Origin: Pseudomonas fluorescens
GTDB lineage: Bacteria > Pseudomonadota > Gammaproteobacteria > Pseudomonadales > Pseudomonadaceae
DNA: 64,000 nucleotides
Direction: 5' to 3'
NCBI RefSeq assembly: GCF_902497995.1
Contig: NZ_CABVII010000003.1
Coordinates: forward strand, 310,001-374,000
The notes below the pieces were generated by a model, which had not been told where the DNA came from, did not search any database, and was given only the letters and a program-made list of their open reading frames with translations. Of this stretch, positions 37,449 through 47,524 are shown in pieces (position 1 is the first letter of the stretch; each line of letters opens with the position of its first letter). The translations under genes and the position numbers were made by a program.

Positions 37449-38870
37449 TCATTTACGTGAGACAACCTTCTGCCCCCCAGGCTCCAACGACTCCCGCTCC
37501 CGATCGAACGCCAGGTAATACTTGTTCACGCTATTAACATAGCTGACGGCGCCCATTCCCACCTGCTCCATGGCGATGCGTTCGACCTGGAAGAACCACT
37601 GATTGGGATTCAAGCCCCGGCGACGCGCCTCGGCACGCATGCCTTGCACACGCTCCGGCCCCATGTTGTACGCCGCCAGCACAAACGCCATGCGCTCGCG
37701 CTCGTTGAGCTTGGGGCTGGAAAAGAATTTGCGACGGATCAAGGCCAGGTACTTGGCCCCGGCCTGCACATTGGCGTCGAGGTTCTGAATATTGTTGACC
37801 CCCACCCGCTGGGCCGCGGAGGGGGTGATCTGCATCAGGCCGGTGGGGCCGCTGCCACTGCGGGCATTGGGTTGCAGGGACGACTCCTTGAACGCCAGCG
37901 CCGCCAGGTTCAGCCAGTCCATGCCTTGGGCGTCGGCGTGTTTCTGCAGCACCGGTCGAAGTTTTTCCAGGCGCTGTCGATCAGCCTTGGCCAAGGGATA
38001 GTGCACTCGATACAAGCGTCGATAGGTCCGCAGGAACGCGACGTCCTGATCCGATGGTTTTTTGTAGCCGGTCAGGAAGCGATCGATGCTCGCGCGCAAC
38101 ATCGAAGCATCGCGGCGCACGAACCAGAACTCTTCGCCCGGCTCACTGATGAGCACCTGCCGATCGAAACGCAACTTGGGCAGGATCTTGCCCCAGCGCT
38201 CGGCAATCGGTTGTTCGACGATGGTCAGGTGAAAAATCCCGCCCTGGACCATCTCCAGTACATCCTCGACCGCCAGACTGGGATCGACCCACTCGATCTT
38301 CACCGGCGCCAGCTTGTGCAGCGCCAGCTTCTGATTGATTTGACTGACCGCATCGCCAGCGGCACTGCCGGTGGGCAGTGCCAGGGTTTTGCCCGAGAGT
38401 TGTTCAAGGCGGGTGTAGCGTCGCTCGCCCTTGATACCGACCAGCAGCAACGGCACGTTGCTGGAAACCGGAGCACTGGTGCTGACGGCGTAGCCGGGTC
38501 GCAGATCGAGCAGTTCCCCCGGCGCCACCAGATCCCCCTCACCACGCTGCAGCGCACCGAGTAATTGATCCTTGGCCTTGGGAATGATCTTGAGGGTAAT
38601 TTCCTGACCGTCCCGGGCGTGACCGTTGAGGTATTGCTCGAAGGCACGCAGGCGATGGTATTCGACGCCAATGGACTGGCCCTGGACTTCGCCGGAGCTG
38701 TTGCGGCTCTGATTGACCAGCACCCTCAACACCCGGCTGCTGCGGATGTCCGCCAGATCGCGGACCTTGGCTGCCGGCACGGCTTGCAGCGGCCCGGCCA
38801 GGCGCGCAACCGCGGGCATCGGCAGCAGCAGCGAACAACACAGCAGTAACAAAACCGAGGGACGTGTCAT
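37449..38870 (-). CDS. MltF-like lytic murein transglycosylase
   Basis: 473-residue periplasmic protein. A signal peptide covers about residues 1-22. An ABC-type solute-binding-like domain (about 45-270) is followed by an SLT family catalytic domain (about 310-450) with the catalytic Glu329 in AALAFKESSLQPNA and the GLMQITPSAAQRVGV block. This domain order equals MltF, which cleaves peptidoglycan strands to 1,6-anhydro ends. Start ATG 38870 has GGAGAG upstream; the longer open frame to 39152 is not supported. Pseudomonas carries several MltF paralogues. Confidence 0.87.
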   Translation of the reverse strand: MTRPSVLLLLCCSLLLPMPAVARLAGPLQAVPAAKVRDLADIRSSRVLRVLVNQSRNSSGEVQGQSIGVEYHRLRAFEQYLNGHARDGQEITLKIIPKAKDQLLGALQRGEGDLVAPGELLDLRPGYAVSTSAPVSSNVPLLLVGIKGERRYTRLEQLSGKTLALPTGSAAGDAVSQINQKLALHKLAPVKIEWVDPSLAVEDVLEMVQGGIFHLTIVEQPIAERWGKILPKLRFDRQVLISEPGEEFWFVRRDASMLRASIDRFLTGYKKPSDQDVAFLRTYRRLYRVHYPLAKADRQRLEKLRPVLQKHADAQGMDWLNLAALAFKESSLQPNARSGSGPTGLMQITPSAAQRVGVNNIQNLDANVQAGAKYLALIRRKFFSSPKLNERERMAFVLAAYNMGPERVQGMRAEARRRGLNPNQWFFQVERIAMEQVGMGAVSYVNSVNKYYLAFDRERESLEPGGQKVVSRK

Positions 38871-39099
38871 CCACTCTCCGCAAAGAATACCGGGCCGATC
38901 GTTTTCATGTGATCGAACGACAGAAACAGAGCGCGCTGAGCGCTGGCAAGGTGCCGAAAACCGGCACAGTGATGGCACATTGACCAACCGGACCTGTCTC
39001 TCGGCCTCAAGAGACAGCAATAAACCGTTGTAGTTCTTGGTTTTTCTTATAAATCTGCAGCTCTGATATGCTTTCCGGCCTTTGGTCCGAGGTAGCACC

Positions 39100-39906
39100 A
39101 TGCAACTCATCGATATCGGCGTCAACCTGACCAACCCCAGTTTTGCCGACAAACACCTGGCTGTACTGGACCGCGCCTACGCGGCCGGGGTGTGCCAGTT
39201 GGTGCTCACCGGTACCAGTGTCGAGGGCAGCGAACAAGCGCTGGAGCTGTGTCGCCAGCTGGATGAAACGGCGCAACGCCTGTTCGCCACCGCCGGTATT
39301 CATCCTCACTCGGCCAGTGACTGGAACGCCGACAGCGAGCGGCAACTGCGCAGTTTGCTCAAGGAACCGAATGTGGTGGCCGTGGGTGAATGCGGACTGG
39401 ATTTCAATCGCGATTTCTCGCCGCGTCCGCAGCAGGAAAAAGTCCTCGAAGAGCACTTGGCGATGGCGGTCGAGCTACAAATGCCCGTGTTCCTCCACGA
39501 GCGCGATGCCAGCCAGCGCTTGCTGGAAATCCTGCGTGACTACCGGGACCAGTTGCCCGCCGCGGTGGTGCATTGCTTCACCGGCGAAAAAAAGGCCCTG
39601 TTCAGCTACCTGGATCTGGATTTGCACATCGGCATCACCGGCTGGATTTGCGACGAGCGCCGGGGGACGCACCTGCATCCACTGGTGAAGGAAATCAAGC
39701 GCGGGCGGTTGATGCTGGAGAGCGATGCGCCGTACCTGTTACCGCGCAGTTTGCGACCCAAGCCGAAAAACGGGCGCAACGAGCCTGCATATCTCACCGA
39801 AGTGTTGCGCGAGGTGGCGCTGCATCGTGGGGAAAGCGAGGAGGACCTGGCGGCTCACAGCACGGCGTGCGCGCGGGCGTTCTATGGGCTGCCGATGGTC
39901 GATTGA
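39100..39906 (+). CDS. tatD: TatD-family metal-dependent hydrolase
   Basis: 268-residue TIM-barrel nuclease. The metal-binding residues are in [42 protein letters not shown] and [16 protein letters not shown]. TatD of E. coli is a 3'-5' exonuclease and DNA-repair-linked enzyme, not a Tat translocase component. Similarity to E. coli TatD itself ([18 protein letters not shown]) is stronger than to YcfH. ATG 39100 has GAGGT upstream. No tatABC genes are nearby. Confidence 0.9.
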   Translation: MQLIDIGVNLTNPSFADKHLAVLDRAYAAGVCQLVLTGTSVEGSEQALELCRQLDETAQRLFATAGIHPHSASDWNADSERQLRSLLKEPNVVAVGECGLDFNRDFSPRPQQEKVLEEHLAMAVELQMPVFLHERDASQRLLEILRDYRDQLPAAVVHCFTGEKKALFSYLDLDLHIGITGWICDERRGTHLHPLVKEIKRGRLMLESDAPYLLPRSLRPKPKNGRNEPAYLTEVLREVALHRGESEEDLAAHSTACARAFYGLPMVD

Positions 39907-39928
39907 GGCATCCTGGCCGTTGTTTTTT

Positions 39929-40139
39929 GTAGGAGCGAGCTTGCTCCGGGCGGCGTTCCGACGAAGGACACCAAAGCACCGCGTTTTGCAGGAGCGAGGC
40001 TTGCCCCAATGCCAGTCAGTTAAGACGCGGAACCTGTGGGAGCGGCGGTGCGGCGATCCGACTTGCTCGCGAAAGCGGTGTGTCAGGCGACATCAATATT
40101 GACTGGACCGCCGTCTTCGCGAGCAAGCCCGCTCCCACA
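39929..40139. repeat. Cluster of REP units and variants
   Basis: 39929-39963 repeats the composite element seen at 11902 (GAGCTTGCTCCGGGCGGCG). 39988-40010 is a partial REP. 40036-40074 is a hybrid: GTGGGAGCGG joins GGTGCGGCGATCCGAC and then TTGCTCGCGAAAG. 40115-40139 is a normal inverted REP unit. The hybrid shows that the GATCCGAC variant can insert into or replace the core of a REP. Confidence 0.75.
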
Positions 40140-41369
40140 CTAGTGACCGCTGCGCAGCATTTCGTTGGGCACGTATTTGCCGATCTCGAACTTGCCGATC
40201 GCCGCGCGGTGCACTTCATCAGGGCCATCGGCCAGGCGCAGGGTGCGTTGCATCGCATACATGTAGGCCAGCGGGAAATCGTTGGACACCCCTGCCCCGC
40301 CATGGATCTGGATCGCCCGGTCGATCACCCGCAAGGCCACGTTCGGCGCCACCACCTTGATCTGTGCGATTTCGCTCTTCGCAATTTTATTGCCGACGGT
40401 GTCCATCATGTACGCGGCCTTCAATGTCAGCAGGCGCGCCATGTCGATCTCCATCCGCGAGTCGGCGATCTTGTCGATGTTACCGCCCAGACGTGCCAAG
40501 GGCTTTCCAAACGCTGTCCGGTTCACCGAGCGCTTGCACATCAGTTCCAGCGCGCGCTCAGCCATGCCGATCGAACGCATGCAGTGGTGAATCCGGCCCG
40601 GGCCGAGGCGGCCCTGGGCAATTTCGAAGCCGCGTCCTTCACCCAACAAGACGTTTTCGTACGGCACCCGGACATTTTCGAACAGCACTTCGGCATGACC
40701 GTGGGGTGCATCGTCGTAACCGAACACCGGCAACGGGCGCACGATTTTCACCCCCGGCGCATCCGCTGGTACCAGAATCATCGAGTGCTGGGCATGGCGC
40801 GGTGCATCCGGATTGCTCAGGCCCATGAAGATCAGGATCTTGCAGCGCGGATCGCAGGCACCCGAGGTCCACCATTTCTTGCCGTTGATCACCCACTCGT
40901 CGCCGTCGCGCACGGCACGGGCGGCCATGTTGGTGGCGTCGGAGGACGCCACGTCCGGTTCGGTCATGGCGAACGCCGAGCGAATATCGCCGCGCAGTAA
41001 CGGTTCGAGCCAGCGTTGTTTCTGTTCTTCGTTGGCGTAACGCACCAGCACTTCCATGTTGCCAGTGTCCGGCGCGGAGCAGTTGAACGGCTCCGGTCCC
41101 AGCAGCGAACGGCCCATGATTTCCGCCAACGGCGCGTATTCCAGGTTGCTCAAGCCGGCGCCGAGTTCGGACTCAGGCAGAAACAAATTCCACAGCCCTT
41201 CAGCCTTGGCCTTGAGTTTGAGCTCCTCCATGATTGCCGTCGGCTGCCAGCGATCGCCCTCGGCGACCTGGCGCTCGAACACGGCTTCGGCAGGATAAAC
41301 GTAGGAGTCCATGAACGCGGTCACGCGCTCACGCAGTTCTTGCACCTTGGGCGAATAAGCGAAATCCAT
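40140..41369 (-). CDS. Acyl-CoA dehydrogenase family protein (ACAD10/11-like)
   Basis: 409-residue flavoenzyme. The N-terminal helical domain ends near residue 130, the FAD/substrate-binding middle domain contains [16 protein letters not shown] and [13 protein letters not shown], and the C-terminal domain has [18 protein letters not shown]. The block [20 protein letters not shown] and the length place it close to ACAD11-like enzymes acting on long or branched acyl-CoA. It is divergent from a LysR regulator that probably controls it. Confidence 0.9.
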   Translation of the reverse strand: MDFAYSPKVQELRERVTAFMDSYVYPAEAVFERQVAEGDRWQPTAIMEELKLKAKAEGLWNLFLPESELGAGLSNLEYAPLAEIMGRSLLGPEPFNCSAPDTGNMEVLVRYANEEQKQRWLEPLLRGDIRSAFAMTEPDVASSDATNMAARAVRDGDEWVINGKKWWTSGACDPRCKILIFMGLSNPDAPRHAQHSMILVPADAPGVKIVRPLPVFGYDDAPHGHAEVLFENVRVPYENVLLGEGRGFEIAQGRLGPGRIHHCMRSIGMAERALELMCKRSVNRTAFGKPLARLGGNIDKIADSRMEIDMARLLTLKAAYMMDTVGNKIAKSEIAQIKVVAPNVALRVIDRAIQIHGGAGVSNDFPLAYMYAMQRTLRLADGPDEVHRAAIGKFEIGKYVPNEMLRSGH

Positions 41370-41527
41370 GGGCAGCTCTACCTTTTGACAGGGGGTTTTG
41401 ATGAGTTGTTCAGGTCATGCAATCGATGCTAGAACAGCTACTAAAATTTACCTAGCCTATTCTCGGCGTGTATTAACATTCATCACCGATATATGATCGA
41501 CTGATCGCCAAGGCCACCCAGCCCACA

Positions 41528-41569
41528 TAACACCGCCCATTTAACACCGCCCGTATAACACCGCCCCTA
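41528..41569. repeat. 14-bp tandem direct repeat, three copies
   Basis: TAACACCGCCC plus three bases occurs at 41528, 41542 and 41556 with an exact 14-base period, followed by a truncated fourth unit (TAACAAG) at 41570. It lies 18 bases before the LysR start codon and inside the divergent regulatory region. The same TAACACCGCC word occurs before REPs at 21151 and 50095. Confidence 0.85.
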
Positions 41570-41587
41570 TAACAAGAGTGCAGCGCA

Positions 41588-42517
41588 ATGAATCTGAGCA
41601 AGGTCGACCTCAATCTTTTCATCGTCTTTGACGCGATCTACACCGAAGCCAACCTGACCCGGGCCGGGCAGATAGTCGGGATCACCCAGCCGGCGGTGTC
41701 CAACGCCCTGGCCCGCCTGCGTGAGACCTTCAACGATCCGTTGTTCGTGCGCACCGCCCAGGGCATGGTCCCGACACCGATGGCCCAGAACATCATCGGC
41801 CCGGTGCGCAACGCCCTCTCCCTGCTACGGGTCTCGGTGCAGGAAAGCCGCATCTTCAATCCGCTGCAGGCGGTCAAGACCTACCGCATCAGCATGACCG
41901 ACCTCACCGAAGCGGTGATCCTGCCGTCACTGTTCCAGCGCCTGCGTCGCCTGGCACCCTCGGTGATTATCGAGAGTTTCCTGTCCAAGCGCCGCGAAAC
42001 CACCAAGGAACTGGCGGCCGGGCGCCTCGACTTCGCCGTCGATGCGCCGCTCAACACCGACCCGCAGGTGCGCCATGTCAAGCTGATGGAAGACCGCTAC
42101 GTGTGTGCCATGCGCAAGGGGCATCCGCTGGCAGGCAAGGAAAAATTCAGCCTCGATGACTATCTGTCCCTGACCCACATTCATATCTCCAGCCGTCGCA
42201 GCGGCCTGGGCCATGTCGATCTGGCACTGGGCAAGATGGGCATCCAGCGCAAGATCGCCCTGCGCTCCCAGCATTACCTGATGGCCTCGCAAGTGTTGCA
42301 GCAGACTGACATGGTCATGACCGTGCCGGAGCGCTTCGCCCGCCGCCATGATTTGTACTCGGTGAACTTGCCGGTCAACGACGTGCCGCCGGTGGAAACC
42401 CACCTCTACTGGCACGAAAGCACCGACCAGGACCCGGCCAACCGCTGGATGCGCGAGCAGATGATCGAGTTGTGCCAGCAGGTGACGGCGCATGAAAAGA
42501 AGCTGGACAAGGTCTAG
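41588..42517 (+). CDS. LysR-family transcriptional regulator
   Basis: 309-residue regulator with an N-terminal HTH (DLNLFIVFDAIYTEANLTRA, then GITQPAVSNALARLRETFND) of the NodD/LinR-like group, and an effector domain starting near residue 98 (YRISMTDLTEAVILPSL). It is divergent from the acyl-CoA dehydrogenase gene with 218 bp between start codons, which suggests control of that gene. The tandem 14-bp repeats lie just before the start codon. Confidence 0.9.
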   Translation: MNLSKVDLNLFIVFDAIYTEANLTRAGQIVGITQPAVSNALARLRETFNDPLFVRTAQGMVPTPMAQNIIGPVRNALSLLRVSVQESRIFNPLQAVKTYRISMTDLTEAVILPSLFQRLRRLAPSVIIESFLSKRRETTKELAAGRLDFAVDAPLNTDPQVRHVKLMEDRYVCAMRKGHPLAGKEKFSLDDYLSLTHIHISSRRSGLGHVDLALGKMGIQRKIALRSQHYLMASQVLQQTDMVMTVPERFARRHDLYSVNLPVNDVPPVETHLYWHESTDQDPANRWMREQMIELCQQVTAHEKKLDKV

Positions 42518-42532
42518 CGAGCGGCTCGCCCC

Positions 42533-42640
42533 CCCTGTAGGAGCTAGCTTGCCAGCGCAGGCGGCCTCGAGCCTTGCAGCGCCTATGCAGACGCCTTCGC
42601 CACGGTGCGGCGATCCGACAAGCCGGCTCCTACAAGTTCG
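42533..42640. repeat. Diverged REP and GATCCGAC variant
   Basis: CTGTAGGAGCTAGCTTGCCAGCG (42534-42556) and GGTGCGGCGATCCGACAAGC with CGGCTCCTACA (42604-42634) form an imperfect inverted pair. The sequence between is not coding. It lies between the convergent LysR and hydrolase genes. Confidence 0.7.
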
Positions 42641-42724
42641 GGTCGCGTTATATCGCGCAGCCCGCGTGGAACCTGGAGCGAGGGAGGCGCTCCGACAATG
42701 AGGCCCTCGAGCAGCAGCGAACGC

Positions 42725-43411
42725 TCACAGAAGAAACCCGGCAACCTTGCCCGCCGCTGCCGCCAGATGCTGTTCGTGGGTAAACCCCGAAGCCTTCAGC
42801 GGCTTCAAATCATGATCCCCCGCCACCAGCCAGAACACCTCGATACCCGGTGCCAATGAGTAAGCCTCAACCGCCTCACGATTACCCAGCGCATCCCGCT
42901 CCCCCTGAACGATCAGCGTCCGCGTCTGCAATCCGGCCAAATGCTCGACCCGCGGCTTCTGCGGTTTGCCGACCGCATAGAACGGATACCCCAGGCACAC
43001 CAGCGCATCCACCCCCAGTTCATCCGCCAATAGACTGGCCATACGCCCGCCCATGGACTTGCCGCCAATGGCCAGACGCCCAGCGACATGGCGTCGCACC
43101 ACGGCATAGACCTCACGCCAGCACTCCAGCAGTCTGGGGGCCGGGTTGGGTGGACGCTTGCCGCCATCGATGCGCCGCTGCGCCATATACGGAAACTCGA
43201 AGCGCAGCACGTTGACCCCCTGCACAGCAAGGCGTGCGGCGATGTCGTCCATCCAGCCACTGTCCATGGGCGCACCGGCGCCATGGGCGAGAATCAGCGT
43301 CACCGGCTCGGCCGCCCCCTTGGAGGCAGCCTCATTCCACAACCATCCGTGGTCGCGCACACACTGCGCCCATTGATCCCCGTCAATACCGGCCTTGTGC
43401 TCTTTGCCCAT
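42725..43411 (-). CDS. Alpha/beta-hydrolase (KANL3/Tex30-like)
   Basis: 228-residue alpha/beta-hydrolase. The oxyanion strand is LILAHGAGAPMDSGWM, the nucleophile elbow GKSMGG at residues 117-122 (Ser119), the acid is in VQGERDALGNRE and the catalytic His in AGDHDLKPLK. This matches the small-hydrolase family with human KANL3/TEX30; the substrate is unknown. Start ATG 43411 has GAGG upstream; a longer open frame to 43480 is less likely. It is divergent from the ccoN remnant. Confidence 0.83.
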   Translation of the reverse strand: MGKEHKAGIDGDQWAQCVRDHGWLWNEAASKGAAEPVTLILAHGAGAPMDSGWMDDIAARLAVQGVNVLRFEFPYMAQRRIDGGKRPPNPAPRLLECWREVYAVVRRHVAGRLAIGGKSMGGRMASLLADELGVDALVCLGYPFYAVGKPQKPRVEHLAGLQTRTLIVQGERDALGNREAVEAYSLAPGIEVFWLVAGDHDLKPLKASGFTHEQHLAAAAGKVAGFLL

Positions 43412-43506
43412 GCTTGCCTCGCTTTCAGTCTGCCTATAACTCCAGGCGAAGTGAGCGTTGCCTTGCGCATACGCCTTCACTTCGGCTGAACCGTGGATGG
43501 GGAACC

Positions 43507-43599
43507 ATGAACACTTCTATCAGTACCGCCTACCACGACAAGGTGGTCCGCCAATTTGCCATTATGACGGTGGTGCGGGGCATCGTCGGCAGGGGACTC
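43507..43599 (+). pseudogene. Remnant of a second ccoN (first 31 codons)
   Basis: The frame starting [20 protein letters not shown] and continuing TVVRGIVGRGL matches the N-terminus of intact CcoN (44076; [20 protein letters not shown]) and then breaks off into unrelated sequence. Two residues conserved in the intact copy are changed, Trp24 to Arg and the Met of GMG to Arg, as expected for a relic under no selection. Many Pseudomonas carry two tandem ccoNOQP operons; here one seems to be deleted except for this 5' end. A stop is reached only at 43852-43854. Confidence 0.8.
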
Positions 43600-44075
43600 G
43601 CGCTACGCACTGTCGCATTCTCCCGGATGCGGCAGTTCCCTGCCCCTTTGCGACCCATTGTCGCACCCTCCCTTAGTCCGCCTTTCGGTTCCCCGGATTC
43701 GGGTCTAAGCTTCCCCGATGCGGACTGGCATGAGCCGGCTCCAGGTCGACCTTACCCGAGGTGTTCGACGAATCTGCTCGATGACAGGCCGCAAAGGCTG
43801 GTAGATACCGGCTGTCGTGCCAATTGCCATCAACCGCCCGATCGTCGTGTTTGAACACACCCCGTTACAACCGACGTGGCCCCCTTACCTTTTTCGTCCG
43901 CTGCGTCATTTTGGCCGGGGGCAATTTTGTCCCTACGCGGCGCATGGAAAGGCCGCAGAATCAGCTTTTGAAAGCATTCACCCAGGTCATGGCGCGTTGC
44001 AATGACCCCCCGCTTTCTCCATACTTGCGGCCGATTTTTACTCCTAATAAAACACCCAAACCGTGGAACCTTAGA
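43600..44075. other. Region between ccoN remnant and intact ccoN
   Basis: No gene is supported. The left part (43600-43850) shows no similarity to other cco genes that could be recognised, so the deletion junction is near 43600. The right part holds the ccoN promoter and leader. A TTGAT-N4-ATCAA ANR box was searched for by eye on both strands and not found, consistent with a constitutively expressed (cco1-type) operon. Confidence 0.5.
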
Positions 44076-45518
44076 ATGAGCACAGCAATCAGTCCGACTG
44101 CTTATAACTATAAGGTAGTCCGCCAGTTCGCCATCATGACGGTGGTCTGGGGGATCCTTGGCATGGGGCTCGGTGTCTTCATCGCCTCGCAACTGGTCTG
44201 GCCGGAGTTGAACTTCGGTCTGGCATGGACGAGCTTTGGACGCCTGCGCCCGTTGCACACCAACCTGGTGATTTTCGCCTTCGGTGGTTGTGCACTGTTT
44301 GCCACTTCTTATTACGTCGTGCAGCGAACCTGCCAAACGCGACTGATTTCCGACAGCCTCGCCGCCTTCTCCTTCTGGGGCTGGCAAGCGGTGATCGTCG
44401 GCGCGATCGTTACCTTGCCGCTGGGTTACACCACCACCAAGGAATACGCGGAACTGGAATGGCCCCTGGCTATTCTGCTGGCCATCGTCTGGGTCACCTA
44501 CGGTCTGGTGTTCTTCGGCACCATCGTCAAGCGCAAGACCAAGCACATCTATGTGGGTAACTGGTTCTACGGTGCCTTCATCGTTGTGACGGCGATGCTG
44601 CACATCGTCAACCACGCTTCCCTGCCGGTCAGCTTCTTCAAGTCCTACTCGGCTTACGCCGGTGCGACTGACGCGATGATCCAGTGGTGGTACGGCCACA
44701 ACGCGGTCGGTTTCTTCCTGACCACCGGCTTCCTGGGGATGATGTACTACTTCGTGCCAAAGCAGGCCGAGCGTCCGATCTATTCCTATCGCCTGTCGAT
44801 CGTGCACTTCTGGGCGCTGATCACCCTGTACATCTGGGCCGGTCCGCACCACCTGCACTACACCGCGCTGCCGGACTGGGCTCAGTCCCTGGGCATGGCC
44901 ATGTCGATTATCCTGCTGGCGCCAAGCTGGGGCGGCATGATCAACGGCATGATGACCCTGTCGGGCGCCTGGCATAAGCTGCGCACCGACCCGATCCTGC
45001 GCTTTTTGGTGGTGTCGCTGGCGTTCTACGGCATGTCGACCTTCGAAGGCCCGATGATGGCCATCAAGACCGTCAACTCGCTGTCGCACTACACCGACTG
45101 GACCATCGGCCACGTACACGCCGGCGCTCTTGGCTGGGTGGCGATGATCTCGATCGGCGCCATCTACCACATGATCCCGAAACTGTTCGGTCGCGCGCAG
45201 ATGCACAGCATCGGCCTGATCAACACCCACTTCTGGCTCGCGACCATCGGTACCGTGCTGTACATCGCTTCGATGTGGGTCAACGGCATCACCCAGGGTC
45301 TGATGTGGCGTGCAATCAACGACGACGGCACCCTCACCTACTCGTTCGTCGAAGCGCTGCAAGCCAGCCATCCTGGTTTCATCGTTCGCGCCCTGGGCGG
45401 TGCGTTCTTCGCCAGCGGCATGCTGTTCATGGCCTACAACGTATGGCGTACCGTACGTGCCTCGAACCCGGCTGAAGCCAAAGCTGCTGAACAGATTGCC
45501 GTAGTTGGAGCTCACTGA
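44076..45518 (+). CDS. ccoN: cbb3-type cytochrome c oxidase subunit I
   Basis: 480-residue catalytic subunit of the high-affinity cbb3 oxidase: a 12-helix inner-membrane protein with low- and high-spin haem b and CuB, which reduces O2 and pumps protons. Haem and copper ligands are visible in [16 protein letters not shown] (haem His), [34 protein letters not shown] and [14 protein letters not shown]. Start [13 protein letters not shown] is set by family similarity. The stop codon overlaps the ccoO start by one base. Confidence 0.97.
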   Translation: MSTAISPTAYNYKVVRQFAIMTVVWGILGMGLGVFIASQLVWPELNFGLAWTSFGRLRPLHTNLVIFAFGGCALFATSYYVVQRTCQTRLISDSLAAFSFWGWQAVIVGAIVTLPLGYTTTKEYAELEWPLAILLAIVWVTYGLVFFGTIVKRKTKHIYVGNWFYGAFIVVTAMLHIVNHASLPVSFFKSYSAYAGATDAMIQWWYGHNAVGFFLTTGFLGMMYYFVPKQAERPIYSYRLSIVHFWALITLYIWAGPHHLHYTALPDWAQSLGMAMSIILLAPSWGGMINGMMTLSGAWHKLRTDPILRFLVVSLAFYGMSTFEGPMMAIKTVNSLSHYTDWTIGHVHAGALGWVAMISIGAIYHMIPKLFGRAQMHSIGLINTHFWLATIGTVLYIASMWVNGITQGLMWRAINDDGTLTYSFVEALQASHPGFIVRALGGAFFASGMLFMAYNVWRTVRASNPAEAKAAEQIAVVGAH

Positions 45519-46126
45519 TGAAGCATGAAGCAGTCGAGAAGAACATTGGCCTGCTGGCCTTCTTCATGGTTATCGCCGTCAGCATCGGCGGCCTGACCCA
45601 GATCGTTCCGCTGTTTTTCCAGGACGTCACCAACAAGCCGGTCGAAGGCATGAAGCCTCGCACCGCCCTTGAACTGGAAGGCCGCGACATCTACATCGCC
45701 AACGGTTGTGTCGGCTGCCACTCGCAGATGATCCGCCCGTTCCGTGCTGAAACCGAACGTTACGGCCACTATTCGGTCGCTGGTGAAAGCGTCTGGGACC
45801 ACCCGTTCCTGTGGGGTTCCAAGCGTACCGGTCCGGACCTGGCCCGTGTTGGCGGTCGTTACTCCGATGACTGGCAGCGTGCGCACTTGTACAACCCGCG
45901 CAACGTCGTGCCCGAGTCGAAAATGCCGGCCTACCCGTTCCTCGTGGAAAACAAGCTCGACGGCAAAGACACCGCCAAGAAAATGGAAGTCTTGCGCACG
46001 CTCGGCGTCCCTTACACCGACGAAGACATCGCCGGCGCCAAGGATGCTGTGAAGGGCAAAACCGAAATGGACGCGCTGGTGGCCTATCTGCAAGGCCTGG
46101 GCACCATCATCAAAAGCAAACGGTGA
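45518..46126 (+). CDS. ccoO: cbb3-type cytochrome c oxidase subunit II
   Basis: 202-residue membrane-anchored monohaem cytochrome c. One N-terminal helix (about residues 9-31) and the haem motif CVGCH at 64-68 ([14 protein letters not shown]). The axial Met is in the KMPAYPF region. It passes electrons to CcoN. The start overlaps the ccoN stop, and ccoQ follows after five bases. Confidence 0.97.
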   Translation: MKHEAVEKNIGLLAFFMVIAVSIGGLTQIVPLFFQDVTNKPVEGMKPRTALELEGRDIYIANGCVGCHSQMIRPFRAETERYGHYSVAGESVWDHPFLWGSKRTGPDLARVGGRYSDDWQRAHLYNPRNVVPESKMPAYPFLVENKLDGKDTAKKMEVLRTLGVPYTDEDIAGAKDAVKGKTEMDALVAYLQGLGTIIKSKR

Positions 46127-46131
46127 TTTAG

Positions 46132-46317
46132 ATGGATATCGGGATGATTCGTGGCCTGGGCACCGTTGTCGTGATGGTGGCCTTCATCGGTCTGGCGTTG
46201 TGGGTGTTCAGCCCCAAGCGCAAGTCGGAGTTTGAAGACGCGACCTTGCTGCCTTTCGCGGATGATCCCGAAGCCATCAAGCACGTCGAGCAAGCTTCTA
46301 GGAGTAACAAAGAATGA
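46132..46317 (+). CDS. ccoQ: cbb3-type cytochrome c oxidase subunit CcoQ
   Basis: 61-residue single-helix protein (helix about residues 5-26, [20 protein letters not shown]) that stabilises the oxidase complex. The C-terminal part is charged ([11 protein letters not shown]). The ccoP start codon overlaps its last codons by four bases (ATGA). Confidence 0.92.
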   Translation: MDIGMIRGLGTVVVMVAFIGLALWVFSPKRKSEFEDATLLPFADDPEAIKHVEQASRSNKE

Positions 46318-47297
46318 CTACATTCTGGAGTCTGTACGTCACAGTCCTCACTCTCGGCACTATCTTCGCCCTGACCTGGCTGCTGCTGGCTACCCGCAAG
46401 GGCCAGCGCAGCGAGTCCACAGAGGAAACGGTTGGCCACGCCTACGACGGGATCGAGGAGTACGACAACCCGCTGCCCAAATGGTGGTTCATGCTGTTCG
46501 TGGGCACCATCATTTTCGCCTTGGGCTACCTGGTGCTGTACCCGGGCCTGGGCAACTGGAAAGGCCTGCTGCCGGGGTACAACTACCTCGAAAACGACAA
46601 GCAGACCGCGTTCGCCAACGGCCAGACCGGCTGGACCGGTGTTCACGAGTGGGAAAAGGAAATGGCCAGGTCGGACGCCAAGTTCGGCCCGATCTTCGCC
46701 AAATTCGCATCCATGCCCATCGAAGAAGTGGCCAAGGACCCGCAAGCCCTGAAAATGGGTGGCCGTCTGTTCGCCTCCAACTGCTCGGTCTGCCACGGTT
46801 CCGACGCCAAAGGCGCCTATGGCTTCCCTAACCTGACCGACGCCGACTGGCGCTGGGGCGGCGAAGCAGAAACCATCAAGACCACCATCATGGGCGGTCG
46901 TCACGCGGTGATGCCGGCGTGGGCTGAAGTGATCGGCGAGCAAGGCGTGGCTGACGTTGCCGCGTTCGTGCTGACCAGCCTCGATGGCCGCAAGCTGCCG
47001 GAAGGCGCCAAGGCCGACCCGGTTGCCGGGCAGAAACTGTTCGCAGCCAACTGCGTGGCATGCCACGGTCCGGCAGGCAAAGGGACGCCAGCCATGGGCG
47101 CCCCCGACCTGACCCACCCGGGTGCGTTCATCTACGGCTCGAGCTTCGCTCAGCTGCAGCAGACCATCCGTTACGGTCGTCAGGGCCAGATGCCTGCGCA
47201 GGAACAGCTGCAGGGCAACGACAAGGTCCACCTGCTGGCCGCCTACGTCTACAGCCTGTCTCACGGTGAGAAGGCTCCGGTGGCGGATGCTCAGTAA
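46314..47297 (+). CDS. ccoP: cbb3-type cytochrome c oxidase subunit III (dihaem)
   Basis: 327-residue membrane-anchored dihaem cytochrome c. Two N-terminal helices (about residues 5-27 and 57-78; the two-helix form is typical of many proteobacteria), then two cytochrome c domains with haem motifs CSVCH at 157-161 and CVACH at 247-251. It receives electrons from soluble c-type cytochromes. Overlaps ccoQ by four bases and is followed by a strong terminator. Confidence 0.97.
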   Translation: MTTFWSLYVTVLTLGTIFALTWLLLATRKGQRSESTEETVGHAYDGIEEYDNPLPKWWFMLFVGTIIFALGYLVLYPGLGNWKGLLPGYNYLENDKQTAFANGQTGWTGVHEWEKEMARSDAKFGPIFAKFASMPIEEVAKDPQALKMGGRLFASNCSVCHGSDAKGAYGFPNLTDADWRWGGEAETIKTTIMGGRHAVMPAWAEVIGEQGVADVAAFVLTSLDGRKLPEGAKADPVAGQKLFAANCVACHGPAGKGTPAMGAPDLTHPGAFIYGSSFAQLQQTIRYGRQGQMPAQEQLQGNDKVHLLAAYVYSLSHGEKAPVADAQ

Positions 47298-47311
47298 GGC
47301 ACGCTTGACGT

Positions 47312-47356
47312 AAAACAACGGCCCCGCCAGTGAGAATTGGCGGGGCCGTTTTGTTT
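47312..47356 (+). terminator. Rho-independent terminator of ccoNOQP
   Basis: AACGGCCCCGCCA-GTGAGAAT-TGGCGGGGCCGTT with A-run before and T-rich tail after, a strong stem that ends the operon 15 bp after ccoP. Confidence 0.93.
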
Positions 47357-47524
47357 GGGGCCTGGATGAACCCGCCTTTCACAAACTGAAACCTATATCC
47401 AGTAGGCCCCCGTGGCGGCCAGGGGTAATGTCGATCCACCTGGTGGCTGGAAGCGGGCAATCTGTGCGACTCAGGCCATTCAGGGACAAGGAAGTACCTC
47501 ATCGAAATACAAGGAGTTCATCAA

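Noticed and set aside
39100..39906. Linking TatD to Tat protein export
   Set aside because: No tatABC genes nearby, and TatD family proteins are nucleases.
43600..44075. Possible ANR box upstream of ccoN
   Set aside because: No TTGAT-N4-ATCAA-like site was found on either strand by eye.
43830..45515. 561-codon open frame on the minus strand opposite ccoN
   Set aside because: Composition is His/Gln/Arg/Asp-rich with no domain; it is a shadow of the high G+C ccoN codons, whose identity is certain.
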